A DNA stretch of 64,000 nucleotides from Burkholderiales bacterium JOSHI_001 (GTDB taxonomy: Bacteria > Pseudomonadota > Gammaproteobacteria > Burkholderiales > Burkholderiaceae_C): NCBI GenBank assembly GCA_000244995.1, contig CM001438.1, forward strand, positions 984,921-1,048,920, written 5' to 3'. Shown piece by piece: positions 1 through 7,613 of this stretch. The stretch's first letter is position 1, and each line of letters opens with the position of its first letter. A model generated the notes under the pieces. That model saw only the letters and a list, made by a program, of their open reading frames with translations. It was not told the origin of the DNA and did not search any database. Made by a program: the position numbers and the translations under genes.

Positions 1-748
1 AGCCCGGCAGGGCCTGGGCTGGCCAGGCCCGGTGCTGATGCTGGGGCATGGCCTGGCGCTGGGTCCGGCGCCGGCGGGCGTGGGCCAGGGCTGCCAGGTG
101 TTGGGCACGCTGCAGGCCGGCGAGCCCGACCTCCAGGCACCGCAGCGTGCCGTGCTGGACAGCCCGCCCGACTTCGCCGCGCCTGCCATGCCCCGCAGCC
201 AGCGCCTGGGCTGGTGGGCCGCGGCGGTGGGTTCGGCCTTGTTCATGGCCGGGGGCTGGGACGCCTGGCTGTCCTACGACGAAAGGGCCCAGGCCCAGGC
301 GCGCGAGCAGGTCTTGCAACAGCGCCTGGCCGCGCTGCAGCGGCCAGCGGCCCGGCCGCTTGTGGTGGCCAGCACGCCGCGCACCTGGCCGCCGGCGCTG
401 AAGCACCCTTGGGGTGAGCTGTTGGCGTCGGTGGAGTTGGCCAGCGACGCCGAGGTGCACTGGCTGCTGCTGGAACACAGCGCTGACCGTCCTGCGCTGC
501 GCCTGGCTGGCGTGGCCGGGGACATGGCGGCCCTGATGCGGGTGAGCGAACGCCTGTCGGCCCGGGCGGGTTGGCGCGATGCGCTGCCGGCGCGTTTGCA
601 GACGCTGCCTGCGGTGGCACCGCGACCTGTCCTGCCCGGGTCCTCTGGGGTGCCGGTGGCGCGCGGCGCTGTGCCCACCACCGGCCTGAACTTCGAATTG
701 ACGGCGCTGTACCTTCCAGGGACCGGGCCGCAGGGTGGCGCGCCATGA
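1..748 (+). CDS. GspL/PilN-like secretion assembly protein (5' partial)
   Basis: The reading frame is open to the left edge, so the N-terminus is missing. What remains has one hydrophobic segment (about residues 70-85 of the visible part, WWAAAVGSALFMAGGW). A short Ala/Gln-rich helical stretch follows, and then a compact alpha/beta region. This layout (cytoplasmic part, single membrane helix, coiled coil, ferredoxin-like periplasmic domain) is that of GspL/PilN inner-membrane assembly proteins. The call rests mainly on position: the next genes are GspM-, GspC- and GspD-like and all overlap by 4 bp. Sequence similarity is weak in this family, so the subfamily is uncertain. The stop overlaps the start of the next gene (ATGA). 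Confidence 0.55.
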   Translation, partial: ARQGLGWPGPVLMLGHGLALGPAPAGVGQGCQVLGTLQAGEPDLQAPQRAVLDSPPDFAAPAMPRSQRLGWWAAAVGSALFMAGGWDAWLSYDERAQAQAREQVLQQRLAALQRPAARPLVVASTPRTWPPALKHPWGELLASVELASDAEVHWLLLEHSADRPALRLAGVAGDMAALMRVSERLSARAGWRDALPARLQTLPAVAPRPVLPGSSGVPVARGAVPTTGLNFELTALYLPGTGPQGGAP

Positions 749-1290
749 AGCGCCTGGCCCCTCTGGCGGCCTTCGGGGCCGGCGCCGTGCTGGCGCTGCT
801 GATGCTGATGGCCGCCGGCGTGCTGGCGGGTGTGATGGCGCCGCGTTGGCAGCGGCAGGCGTCGGCTGCGCAGCAATCGGCCGACGCCACGGCCAGGGCG
901 CTGCGCCATGCGCGCCAGGCGGCGCTGACCCTCCCAAGCCCCGTCACGGCCCAGGCGGCTTTCGCGCTGCCCGCGGCCGGCCGCGCGCGTCAGCGCCTGG
1001 CGGACCTGCTGCAATTGGCGCAGCGCCACGGTGTCCAGGTGGTCCACACCGAACAGCGCCTGGTGCGCGACGCCCGCCAGGGCCAGGAACACTGGGCCGT
1101 GGCCATGCCGGCGCAGGCACGCTACGACGACCTGCGGCGCTTCCTGGAAGCCGCCTTGCGCGCCGACCCGGCCTTGGCCTTGAGTTCACTGCGGCTGCAG
1201 CGCGAACGCGCCGATGTGGCGTTGCTGCAGGCCGATCTGCAATGGGCCTTGCACCAGCAGCCGGCGGCCGGCGCGGGAGCGTCCCCATGA
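745..1290 (+). CDS. GspM/PilO-like inner-membrane secretion protein
   Basis: A 181-residue protein with a short basic N-terminus and one membrane helix (about residues 7-32). A helical stretch follows, then a small mixed alpha/beta domain (residues 85-170). This is the architecture of GspM/PilO, which forms the inner-membrane platform with GspL/PilN in type II secretion and type IV pilus systems. ATG at 745 was chosen because it overlaps the upstream stop (ATGA) and is directly followed by the membrane helix; longer starts would read back through the upstream gene. No enzymatic motif is visible. Assignment is by architecture and by its place between GspL-like and GspC/GspD-like genes. Confidence 0.55.
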   Translation: MKRLAPLAAFGAGAVLALLMLMAAGVLAGVMAPRWQRQASAAQQSADATARALRHARQAALTLPSPVTAQAAFALPAAGRARQRLADLLQLAQRHGVQVVHTEQRLVRDARQGQEHWAVAMPAQARYDDLRRFLEAALRADPALALSSLRLQRERADVALLQADLQWALHQQPAAGAGASP

Positions 1291-1859
1291 CCGCTGCCAA
1301 CGATCCGGCGCGCCGTCCGCGGCGTGCCGCGTGGCTGTGGAGCGGCCTGGCCGTGACCTTGGCGTTGACGTTGTGGACGGCCCTGCAGCCCGAAGAAGCC
1401 GTGCTCGAAGGCGACCTGGCGGCCCCACGGGCACAGCGACCCCGCGCGGCCCCATTTGCATCGGGACCGGCGGCATCGGCCGCAGCGCGGTCGGATGACG
1501 CGGCACCCCCAAGCCGAACGGCCTGGGCCACGCTGGGGCCCGCGGGCCGCAACGCCTGGACACCACCGCCCGCGGTGCGGCCGCCGCCCCCGCCCAAACC
1601 GGCGGCTCCGATGCGACCGGTGGCCGAGGCGCCTGCCCCGGCGCAGGCGCCTTTGCCGCCTTTCACGCTGATTGGCCGCTACCAGGACAGCCGCGGCCCG
1701 GTCGCCTTGCTGGCGACGCCGCAGCGCACCCTGGCCGTGCGCGAAGGCGAACTGGCCGACCCGCAATGGCGGGTGGACACGGTGGCCACGCAGGGCATCG
1801 AACTGACCTGGTTGCCCGGGGCACAGAAGCGCATCCTGGCCTATCCCCCTGGAACATGA
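1287..1859 (+). CDS. GspC/PilP-like protein linking inner-membrane platform to secretin
   Basis: A 190-residue protein with an N-terminal membrane helix (about residues 16-33) and a long Pro/Ala-rich linker (residues 45-125) including a run of prolines. It ends in a small beta domain (about 125-190) with the pattern FTLIGRYQD...VREGELADPQWRVDTV. GspC HR domains and PilP bind the N0 domain of the secretin and have exactly this linker-plus-small-beta layout. ATG at 1287 overlaps the upstream stop by 4 bp, and the gene's own stop overlaps the secretin start. Translational coupling along the operon is likely. GspC versus PilP cannot be decided by eye. Confidence 0.6.
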   Translation: MTAANDPARRPRRAAWLWSGLAVTLALTLWTALQPEEAVLEGDLAAPRAQRPRAAPFASGPAASAAARSDDAAPPSRTAWATLGPAGRNAWTPPPAVRPPPPPKPAAPMRPVAEAPAPAQAPLPPFTLIGRYQDSRGPVALLATPQRTLAVREGELADPQWRVDTVATQGIELTWLPGAQKRILAYPPGT

Positions 1860-3982
1860 GCTTGATCCCACACCGCTTTGCCTTTCGATGGCCTCTGGTG
1901 GCCGCCTGCGCGGTGGCGCTGGGCTTGGCCGCTTGCGCCACGCCGTCGCAGCAGGCGCAGTCGCTGCTGCGCAGCGGCGACGCCCAGGGCGCGGTGGCGC
2001 TGCTGGAACAGGCCCAGCGGGAACAGCCACGCGACGAGTCCTTGCGGGTGGGCTTGCTGCGCGCCCGCCAGGCGCTGGCCGGGCAATGGGTGGTGCAGAT
2101 CGACCTGGCGCGTGCCCGCGGCCAGTGGGACCGCGCTCAGGGTTTGCTGGAACGCCTGGCCGCGCTGGACCCGCAGCACCCACGCCTGCCCACGCTGACG
2201 CAGGAACTGGAACGCGCCCAGCGCAGCAGCCGGTCCGCCGCGGCGGCACCCCGGCCGACGGCACCCGTCGCGGCGCCCGCGCCCGCGGCGACGGCTTCGC
2301 CCCCGCGCCCCAGCACCCTGGCCGAGGCCTACCAGAAGCCGGTGTCGCTGGAATTTCGCGACGCGCCGCTGCGTTCGGTGTTCGAAGCCCTGGCGCGAGC
2401 CGGCAACGTGAACTTCGTGTTCGACAAGGACGTGCGCGGTGATGGCAAGGTCACCGTGTTCCTGCGCGACGTGACCCTGGACGAGGCGGTGCGCGTGGTG
2501 CTGGCCACCCAGGCGCTGGAGCGCAAGCTGCTGAACGACAGCACGGTGATGATCTTCCCCAACACCCAGGCCAAGCAGCGCGAGCACCAGGAACTGGTCA
2601 CCCGCAGCATCTACCTGGCCAATGCCGACGTGAAGCAGGCCCAAGCCCTGGTGCGCACCATCGCCAAGACACGCGACATCCATGTCGACGAACGGCTGAA
2701 CCTGATGGTGGTGCGTGACTCGCCCGAGACCCTGCTGCTGATCGAGCGCATCGTCGCCAACATCGACCTGCCCGAGCCCGAGGTGATGCTGGACGTGGAA
2801 GTGATGGAGGTGGCCAGCGACAGCCTGGACGAACTGGGGCTGCAGTGGCCCGAAAGCATCGGCTACGGCTTGCCTGGCAGCAACGGCCTGGCCGCGCCGG
2901 CCACCGCGCTGCTCAGCCAGCACCGCGACTTCCGCGCCAGCATCGCCAATCCCGCATTGGTGGCCGTGCTGCGCGGCAGCGGCGGCAGCGCCAACCTGCT
3001 GGCCAACCCCAGCATCCGGGCCAAGAACCGCGAAAAGGCCAAGGTGCAGGTGGGCGAGAAGCTGCCGGTGTTCACCACCACGGCCATCGCCAATGTGCAG
3101 GGCGTGTCCACCACCGTGAGCTATGTGGACGTGGGCCTGAAGCTGGACGTGGAGCCCACGGTGCAGTTGGACAACGAGGTGACCATGCGCATTGCGCTGG
3201 AGGTCACCAACCTGCTGGGCAGCGTGTCGGGTCCCGACGGGTCGGTGGCCTACAACGTGGGCACCCGGATGACCAGCACCGCGTTGCGCCTGAAGGACGG
3301 TGAAACCCAGATCCTGGCCGGCCTGATCAGCGACGAGGACCGCCGCAATGCCGACGGCGTGCCGGGCCTGTCGCGCCTGCCGCTGCTCGGCCGACTGTTC
3401 GGCGTGCAGAGCGACACCCGCAAGAAGACCGAGGTGGTGCTGCTGATCACCCCGCGTGTGCTGCGCAACCTGAACCTGCCCAGCCTGGCCGACGCCACCC
3501 ATGCGTCCGGCACCGAGGCCAACCCCGGCGCGCTGCCGCTGCGGCTGCGGCCCCAGGCCCGCGCCGGCATGGCGCCGTCGGGGGCCGGGGTGGCCCGCGC
3601 ATCGGCCGCTGCCGCCCCGGCGCCAAGCGAGGCACCGCCCGCGGGCACGGTGCTGTTCCTGGAGGCCAGCAGCGAGGCCGCCCCGGGGGCCACCGTCGCG
3701 GTGACGCTGCGCCACGACAGCGACGCCACGCTCAGCGGTGAACTGGGCTTTGACAACAGCCGGCTCACCACCGGCGCCGGTGGCAGCACCGAGGGCCGCA
3801 TCGGCTTCGAGCTGGGACCGCGTGGCCAGCGTGCGCTGGTGCTGAGGGTGCGGCCGGACGCGCCCCCCGGACCCACCGCCTTGGCCGTGAGCGCCGTGTC
3901 CGCCCGCGGGCTGGCGGGCGAAGCGGTGGACGTGCGCGTCGAAGGCATGGCCACGGTCCAGATCGTCGGGCCGGTGAAATGA
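1856..3982 (+). CDS. gspD: Type II secretion secretin, lipoprotein with cohesin-like C-terminal domain
   Basis: A 708-residue outer-membrane channel protein. Residues 1-27 are a lipoprotein signal ending in the lipobox LAAC (Cys27). Residues 28-125 look like TPR-type helices and are followed by a Pro/Ala-rich linker. From about 160 an N0-like domain (VSLEFRDAPLRSVFEALAR) and an N1 domain lead into the secretin core at about 330-540. The core carries VGEKLPVF, GLKLDVEPTV and the closing motif VPGLSRLPLLGRLFG...EVVLLITPRV. The last ~100 residues (from TVLFLEASSEAAPGATVAVT) resemble a cohesin/Ig-like beta sandwich, which classical GspD/PilQ lack but some Geobacter-type secretins have. It overlaps the genes on both sides by 4 bp. 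GspD fits better than PilQ because pseudopilin genes follow. Confidence 0.85.
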   Translation: MSLIPHRFAFRWPLVAACAVALGLAACATPSQQAQSLLRSGDAQGAVALLEQAQREQPRDESLRVGLLRARQALAGQWVVQIDLARARGQWDRAQGLLERLAALDPQHPRLPTLTQELERAQRSSRSAAAAPRPTAPVAAPAPAATASPPRPSTLAEAYQKPVSLEFRDAPLRSVFEALARAGNVNFVFDKDVRGDGKVTVFLRDVTLDEAVRVVLATQALERKLLNDSTVMIFPNTQAKQREHQELVTRSIYLANADVKQAQALVRTIAKTRDIHVDERLNLMVVRDSPETLLLIERIVANIDLPEPEVMLDVEVMEVASDSLDELGLQWPESIGYGLPGSNGLAAPATALLSQHRDFRASIANPALVAVLRGSGGSANLLANPSIRAKNREKAKVQVGEKLPVFTTTAIANVQGVSTTVSYVDVGLKLDVEPTVQLDNEVTMRIALEVTNLLGSVSGPDGSVAYNVGTRMTSTALRLKDGETQILAGLISDEDRRNADGVPGLSRLPLLGRLFGVQSDTRKKTEVVLLITPRVLRNLNLPSLADATHASGTEANPGALPLRLRPQARAGMAPSGAGVARASAAAAPAPSEAPPAGTVLFLEASSEAAPGATVAVTLRHDSDATLSGELGFDNSRLTTGAGGSTEGRIGFELGPRGQRALVLRVRPDAPPGPTALAVSAVSARGLAGEAVDVRVEGMATVQIVGPVK

Positions 3983-4482
3983 AGGGCCGCCCTGCCACCC
4001 CCGGCTTCACGCTGGTGGAGATGCTGGTCGTGTTGGCCATCGTCGGCATCCTGGCCGCGGCGGCGCGTCCGGTGCTGGTGCTTCAGCGCCAGCGCCAGCA
4101 GGAGTTCGCACTGCGCGAGGCGCTGCGGCAGATTCGCGGCGCCCTGGATGCGCACAAGCGCGCGGCCGACGACAAGCGCATCGTCCAGCGCGAAGGCGCC
4201 AGCGGCTGGCCCGCCAGCCTGCAGGTGCTGGTGGAGGGGGTGGAACTGGCGGCGTCGGCCCCGGCCACGGGCGCGGGCGGCGAGGCTGCCCGGCGTCTGT
4301 ACCTGTTGCGCCGCCTGCCGCGCGACCCTTTGGCCGACCCCCGCCAGCCCGCTGCAGACACCTGGGCAACCCGGGCCAGCACCAGCCCGCCCGACGCGCC
4401 GGCCGCCGGTGCGGACGTGTTCGACGTGCGCTCGCGCTCCGAACAGCGGGCGCTGGACGGCAGCGTCTACAAGGACTGGTGA
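3979..4482 (+). CDS. Type II secretion pseudopilin (GspG-like)
   Basis: A 167-residue prepilin-like protein. It begins MKGRPATPGFTLVEMLVVL, with the prepilin peptidase site after Gly9, the conserved Glu at position 5 of the mature protein and the long hydrophobic N-terminal helix. The C-terminal half contains the pattern RRLPRDPLADP and ends DGSVYKDW, resembling the end of GspG-type major pseudopilins (PxxPWG/DxxD/W endings). It would be cut and N-methylated by a GspO/PilD peptidase and assembled into the periplasmic pseudopilus that drives substrates through the secretin. The start overlaps the secretin stop by 4 bp (ATGA). It is followed at 1-bp overlap by a second pseudopilin. Confidence 0.8.
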   Translation: MKGRPATPGFTLVEMLVVLAIVGILAAAARPVLVLQRQRQQEFALREALRQIRGALDAHKRAADDKRIVQREGASGWPASLQVLVEGVELAASAPATGAGGEAARRLYLLRRLPRDPLADPRQPAADTWATRASTSPPDAPAAGADVFDVRSRSEQRALDGSVYKDW

Positions 4483-4880
4483 TGCCGATGACGCGCAAGC
4501 CACCGCGGGTGCAGGGCTTCACCCTGATCGAGCTGATCGTGGTGATGGCGATCGTGGCGCTGCTGGCGTCCATCGCCGCGCCGCGCTACATGCGCAGCGT
4601 GGACGTGGCGCGTGAGAACGCGCTGCGCAGCACCCTGGCCACGCTGCGCGACGCCATCGACCAGTACGCCGCCGACCGCGGGCACTACCCGCAGGCCCTG
4701 GAAGACCTGGTGCGCCAGCGCTACCTGCGCCAGGTGCCGCAGGACCCCTTCACCACCCGCAACGACAGCTGGGTGGCGGTGAGTGCGCCGCCGGATTCTT
4801 TCGTCACCGGCCCCCTGGCCGATGTTCGCAGCGGTGCCGCCGGCCGCGCGGGCGACGGGAGCTTGTATGCGGACTGGTAG
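4482..4880 (+). CDS. Type II secretion pseudopilin (GspG-like)
   Basis: A 132-residue prepilin-like protein. Its leader ends in Gly and is followed by FTLIELIVVMAIVALLASIAAP, the typical pseudopilin N-terminal helix with Glu5. The body contains DAIDQYAADRGHYPQALEDLV and QVPQDPFTT, very close to the GspG pattern (YxxDxGxYPxxxxxLv...DPwg), and it ends SLYADW. This makes it the more GspG-like of the two adjacent pseudopilins. ATG at 4482 overlaps the previous stop (TGATG); a GTG at 4479 and an ATG at 4488 are alternatives that change only the leader. No ribosome-binding site of its own is evident, so it is probably translated by coupling. Confidence 0.85.
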   Translation: MPMTRKPPRVQGFTLIELIVVMAIVALLASIAAPRYMRSVDVARENALRSTLATLRDAIDQYAADRGHYPQALEDLVRQRYLRQVPQDPFTTRNDSWVAVSAPPDSFVTGPLADVRSGAAGRAGDGSLYADW

Positions 4881-5394
4881 CCGCCCTGCCGCAGGGCCGC
4901 CGGCGCGCGGCTTCACCTACCTGGGCTTGTTGGCGCTGCTGGCCATCCAGGGCGCTGGCCTGGCGGTGCTGGGTCGCCAGGTGTCCAACGCGGTGCAGCG
5001 TGACAAGGAAGCCGAACTGCGCTTTCGCGGCCAGCAGATCGGCCTGGCCATCGAGCGCTATATGCAGGCGCAACAACCTGCCCGCTACCCGGCCCGCCTG
5101 CAGGACCTGCTGGTGGACGAGCGCTTGCATCCCCCGAGCCACCACCTGCGCCAGCTCTACGACGACCCCTTCACCGGACACGCCGACTGGGAGGAAGTGC
5201 GTGACCCGGACAGCGGCGGGCTGATGGGCGTGCACAGCCGGTCGGCGGCACCACGCCGGGCCCAGGACGGTGCGGCCGCAGCGGGGCAATGGCCCCGGGT
5301 GAGCGACTGGCTCTTCCTGGCCAGACCGGTGGCCGCCTCCGCACCTGCAGCCGGCGCAGCGAACAACACGAACCCATCGGGAGGAAGTCCATGA
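4867..5394 (+). CDS. Pseudopilin-like protein lacking the conserved Glu5
   Basis: A 175-residue protein with a prepilin-like N-terminus: a basic leader, then GFTYLGLLALLAIQGAGLAVL. The position that is Glu5 in almost all (pseudo)pilins is Gly here. A helical stretch (DKEAELRFRGQQIGLAIERYMQ), YPARLQDLLVDERL and YDDPFTG follow, matching the GspG/GspH-like pattern of the two preceding genes. The last ~70 residues are Ala/Gly-rich. The ATG at 4867 overlaps the upstream stop by 14 bp. Only the tip-forming minor pseudopilin GspK normally lacks Glu5, so this may be a tip or minor pseudopilin. The substitution could also mean it is not polymerised in the usual way. Confidence 0.7.
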   Translation: MRTGSRPAAGPPARGFTYLGLLALLAIQGAGLAVLGRQVSNAVQRDKEAELRFRGQQIGLAIERYMQAQQPARYPARLQDLLVDERLHPPSHHLRQLYDDPFTGHADWEEVRDPDSGGLMGVHSRSAAPRRAQDGAAAAGQWPRVSDWLFLARPVAASAPAAGAANNTNPSGGSP

Positions 5395-6230
5395 ATCTGC
5401 AGTCCCTGCCGCCTGCGCCGCCGGCCGAGCCGGCGCCTGCCGCACCGCTGGCTCAGGCCGAGGCCATGGTGCGGCTGATCGAGGCCGCCCACCAGGTGCG
5501 GCGGCGCTACCAGTTCTTTGTCTGGACCCAGAGCCACCTCCAGGCCTTCGTGCCGCACCGCCTGGCCGTGTGTGGTGCCTACCAGCGCCACAGAAGGGCG
5601 GTGACGCTGGAGCTGTTCAACGGCATGCCGCTGTCGCCCCAGGCCGAGGCGGTGCTGGTGGACATCGAGTCGCCCTTGTTGCAGGCCCTGGTACGGCGCT
5701 GGGTGAACGGTGCCGGCCGTCCGGTGGCGCAGGACCTGAACGCCCTGGACGGCGTGGACGACGCCAGCCGCGATGTGCTGCGTGACGCCGGCCTGGCGCA
5801 CTGGCTGGTGCATGGCGTGGCGCGGCCCCAGCGCCCGCACGAGCTGGAAAGCCTGTTCCTGTTCAGCTCGCCCGGCCGGGCCGTCACGGCGATGGACCTG
5901 GCCGGCTGCGAGCTGCTGATGCCGCAGGTGCACGCCGCCTACCTGCGCATGCAGGACACCGAACGCGAGATGGGGCTGGCCCTGCCGCCTGCCGCGCCGC
6001 GCGTGGCTTCGCGCACCCCGATCACGCCGCGTGAGCGCCAGATCCTGACCTGGGTGCGCGAAGGCAAGAGCAACCACCAGATCGGCGAAGAACTGGGCAT
6101 CAGCCCGCTCACCGTGAAGAACCATGTGCAGAAGATCCTGCGCAAGCTGGACGCCAGCAACCGCGCCCAGGCCGTGGCCAAGGCCATGGCGCTGAACCTG
6201 CTGGCCAGCGGCGACGCGCCTTGCGCCTGA
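5391..6230 (+). CDS. epsA: EpsA-type LuxR-family transcriptional regulator
   Basis: A 279-residue regulator. Residues 20-190 form an N-terminal region typical of the EpsA family (HQVRRRYQFFVWTQSHLQAFVPH). Residues 205-270 are a LuxR/NarL-type helix-turn-helix (ITPRERQILTWVREGKSNHQIGEELGISPLTVKNHVQKILRKL; cited from 6013). EpsA proteins are LuxR-type regulators tied to exopolysaccharide and PEP-CTERM/exosortase loci in betaproteobacteria. Being last in the secretion operon (start overlaps the previous stop by 4 bp) is unusual and suggests that this regulator and the secretion machine are expressed together. A good Shine-Dalgarno GGGAGG lies about 10 bp before the ATG. Likely targets are the nearby PEP-CTERM genes, but that is inference. 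Confidence 0.8.
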   Translation: MNLQSLPPAPPAEPAPAAPLAQAEAMVRLIEAAHQVRRRYQFFVWTQSHLQAFVPHRLAVCGAYQRHRRAVTLELFNGMPLSPQAEAVLVDIESPLLQALVRRWVNGAGRPVAQDLNALDGVDDASRDVLRDAGLAHWLVHGVARPQRPHELESLFLFSSPGRAVTAMDLAGCELLMPQVHAAYLRMQDTEREMGLALPPAAPRVASRTPITPRERQILTWVREGKSNHQIGEELGISPLTVKNHVQKILRKLDASNRAQAVAKAMALNLLASGDAPCA

Positions 6231-6283
6231 GCCTGTCCCCTGGTCGACGTGCCGCATCCATCCCCACCCCAGAGAGAACCCCG

Positions 6284-7261
6284 ATGACCCACGCAAACCC
6301 TTCCCGGCGGCCTGGAGGCCGCATCGGCGCTGCCGCGTCGTGCCTGACTTTGAGCCTGGCCCTGTCGGCCTGTGGCGGCGGTGGCGGCGGCGCAGGCGAA
6401 CCGGCCGCGATCGACACCGGTGTGCCCGCCGCCCCCACCGCGCAGCTGGCCGCCAGCCAGGACCAAGCCACGGCGCTGGTGCGACTGGCCGAGCAGCGCA
6501 CGCGCGACCTGCGTCTGGCCGCGGGGGTGTCGGCGGTGCCACAGGCCGGGCAGGGGCGCGCCCTGGCGGCCCTGGCAAGGGGGCCGCTGGCGCGCATCCA
6601 GGCCGTGCAGGACTTCAGCGCCGAACTGTGCAGCAGCGGCCAGCTCAGCGTGACGGTGGCCGACGAACTGCTGGCGCGCTTCAATAACGACGCGAATGCG
6701 CAGATGAGGGCGGGCGACGCCATCGAGGTCAGCAGCGCGGCCTGCACCATCCAGGCCCCGCTGCTGCTGGGCGATGTGGCGCTGGGCGACTTTGGCGTGG
6801 GCGCGGTCATCGACGGTGGCTTCAAGCTGGTGCTGGAGCAGCGCAGCGGCGCCGACTTCCTGTTCTCGCTGACCTACAGCGCCTTTCGCTATGCGCCCGC
6901 CGGCAGCACGCCCTTCGACCCGTTGAATGCCGTGCTGCGCTTCGGTCAGGCCGGCGGCGCGGCGGTGTACACGCTGGACTTCGCCGATGCGCGGCTGCTG
7001 GAGGCTCCCGTGGTCAGCGCCGTGGGCAACACCATCGCGGTGGACAGCGCGCGCTTGCGCGCGGCCTTGGCCAGCGGCCCTTTTGCCGACCTGAGCTACA
7101 GCCAGTGGACGCTGGATGCCACCAGCCAGCGTGCCAGCAGCGGCACGGTGCTGGTGCAGGGCGCGGGCGGCACGCAGGCGGCCATCAACGCCGGGGCCGG
7201 CGGCTACACCGTGGACTTCAACATCAACGGGGCCAGCAGCCGTTTCAGCGTGGCGCGCTGA
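6284..7261 (+). CDS. Secreted lipoprotein of unknown function
   Basis: A 325-residue protein with a lipoprotein signal (basic start, hydrophobic helix, lipobox LSAC followed by a run of six glycines). A Gly run after the lipid-modified Cys is common in betaproteobacterial outer-membrane lipoproteins. The mature part has an Ala-rich helical section (residues 55-110) and then a beta-rich section (residues 140-325) with repeated short strand patterns such as GFKLVLEQRSG and YTVDFNINGAS. I recognise no domain or catalytic motif. ATG at 6284 was chosen over an upstream start because AGAGAG lies just before it and the lipoprotein signal starts cleanly. It follows epsA in the same direction with a 53-bp gap and may be the last gene of that transcript. 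Confidence 0.7.
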   Translation: MTHANPSRRPGGRIGAAASCLTLSLALSACGGGGGGAGEPAAIDTGVPAAPTAQLAASQDQATALVRLAEQRTRDLRLAAGVSAVPQAGQGRALAALARGPLARIQAVQDFSAELCSSGQLSVTVADELLARFNNDANAQMRAGDAIEVSSAACTIQAPLLLGDVALGDFGVGAVIDGGFKLVLEQRSGADFLFSLTYSAFRYAPAGSTPFDPLNAVLRFGQAGGAAVYTLDFADARLLEAPVVSAVGNTIAVDSARLRAALASGPFADLSYSQWTLDATSQRASSGTVLVQGAGGTQAAINAGAGGYTVDFNINGASSRFSVAR

Positions 7262-7288
7262 AGGGCCCGGACCACCAAGCGGGCTGCG

Positions 7289-7306
7289 CATGAGCCGTTC
7301 GGACCA
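7289..7306. promoter_or_regulatory. 18-bp intergenic motif, copy 1
   Basis: Reads CATGAGCCGTTCGGACCA on the + strand. Its complement matches the copy at 40949-40966 at 17 of 18 positions and the copy at 36787-36804 at 14 of 18. The core CCG(AA/TT)CGG is a near-dyad. It lies about 60 bp upstream of the sigma-54-like element, a position suited to an activator site. Confidence 0.45.
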
Positions 7307-7365
7307 AGTGGGAACGTGAACACCTTCCATGCATGTCACCGCAGCTGGGCATCATTTCACGTTGT

Positions 7366-7381
7366 TGGCTGGACTGTTGCT
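7366..7381 (+). promoter_or_regulatory. Putative sigma-54 (RpoN) promoter of PEP-CTERM gene
   Basis: TGGCTGGACTGTTGCT matches the -24/-12 consensus TGGCACG-N4-TTGCW at both invariant GG and GC pairs with the correct 12-bp offset (GG at 7367-7368, GC at 7379-7380). It lies 232 bp before the ATG of the PEP-CTERM gene at 7614. PEP-CTERM genes in related bacteria are known to be controlled by RpoN with the PrsK/PrsR system, which makes the match more credible. It was found by eye only. Confidence 0.45.
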
Positions 7382-7613
7382 CCCATGCAGGGCACGTCCG
7401 GATTCGGGGGCTGCCGCAGCGCGGCGGCGCCTGCGCTCTTTGACGACTGGGTTCGGTCCACCGAGGTCCCGCCCAGCCGCCCATGGTGTTCACCGCGGGA
7501 GACGGGACGGCATACGCCCCGGTTCTTTGGACAGTGAGCATTCCTCAGGCGGATACGAGGCAGCACTCCAGAGAGGCTGCTGCAGACATCCATTCAGCAA
7601 CGAGGATCAATCC

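Larger units (their letters stand above)
7262..7613. other. 352-bp intergenic region with regulatory signals
   Basis: There is no convincing gene here; short frames inside it lack a ribosome-binding site and codon bias. It contains the 18-bp motif copy at 7289-7306 and a sigma-54-like -24/-12 element at 7366-7381. It leads to the PEP-CTERM gene starting at 7614, whose ribosome-binding site is CGAGGAT. Confidence 0.6.

Noticed and set aside
7316-7537. A 73-codon frame in the gap before the PEP-CTERM gene.
   Set aside because: No ribosome-binding site, odd Trp/Cys/Arg-rich composition, and it overlaps the sigma-54-like element.
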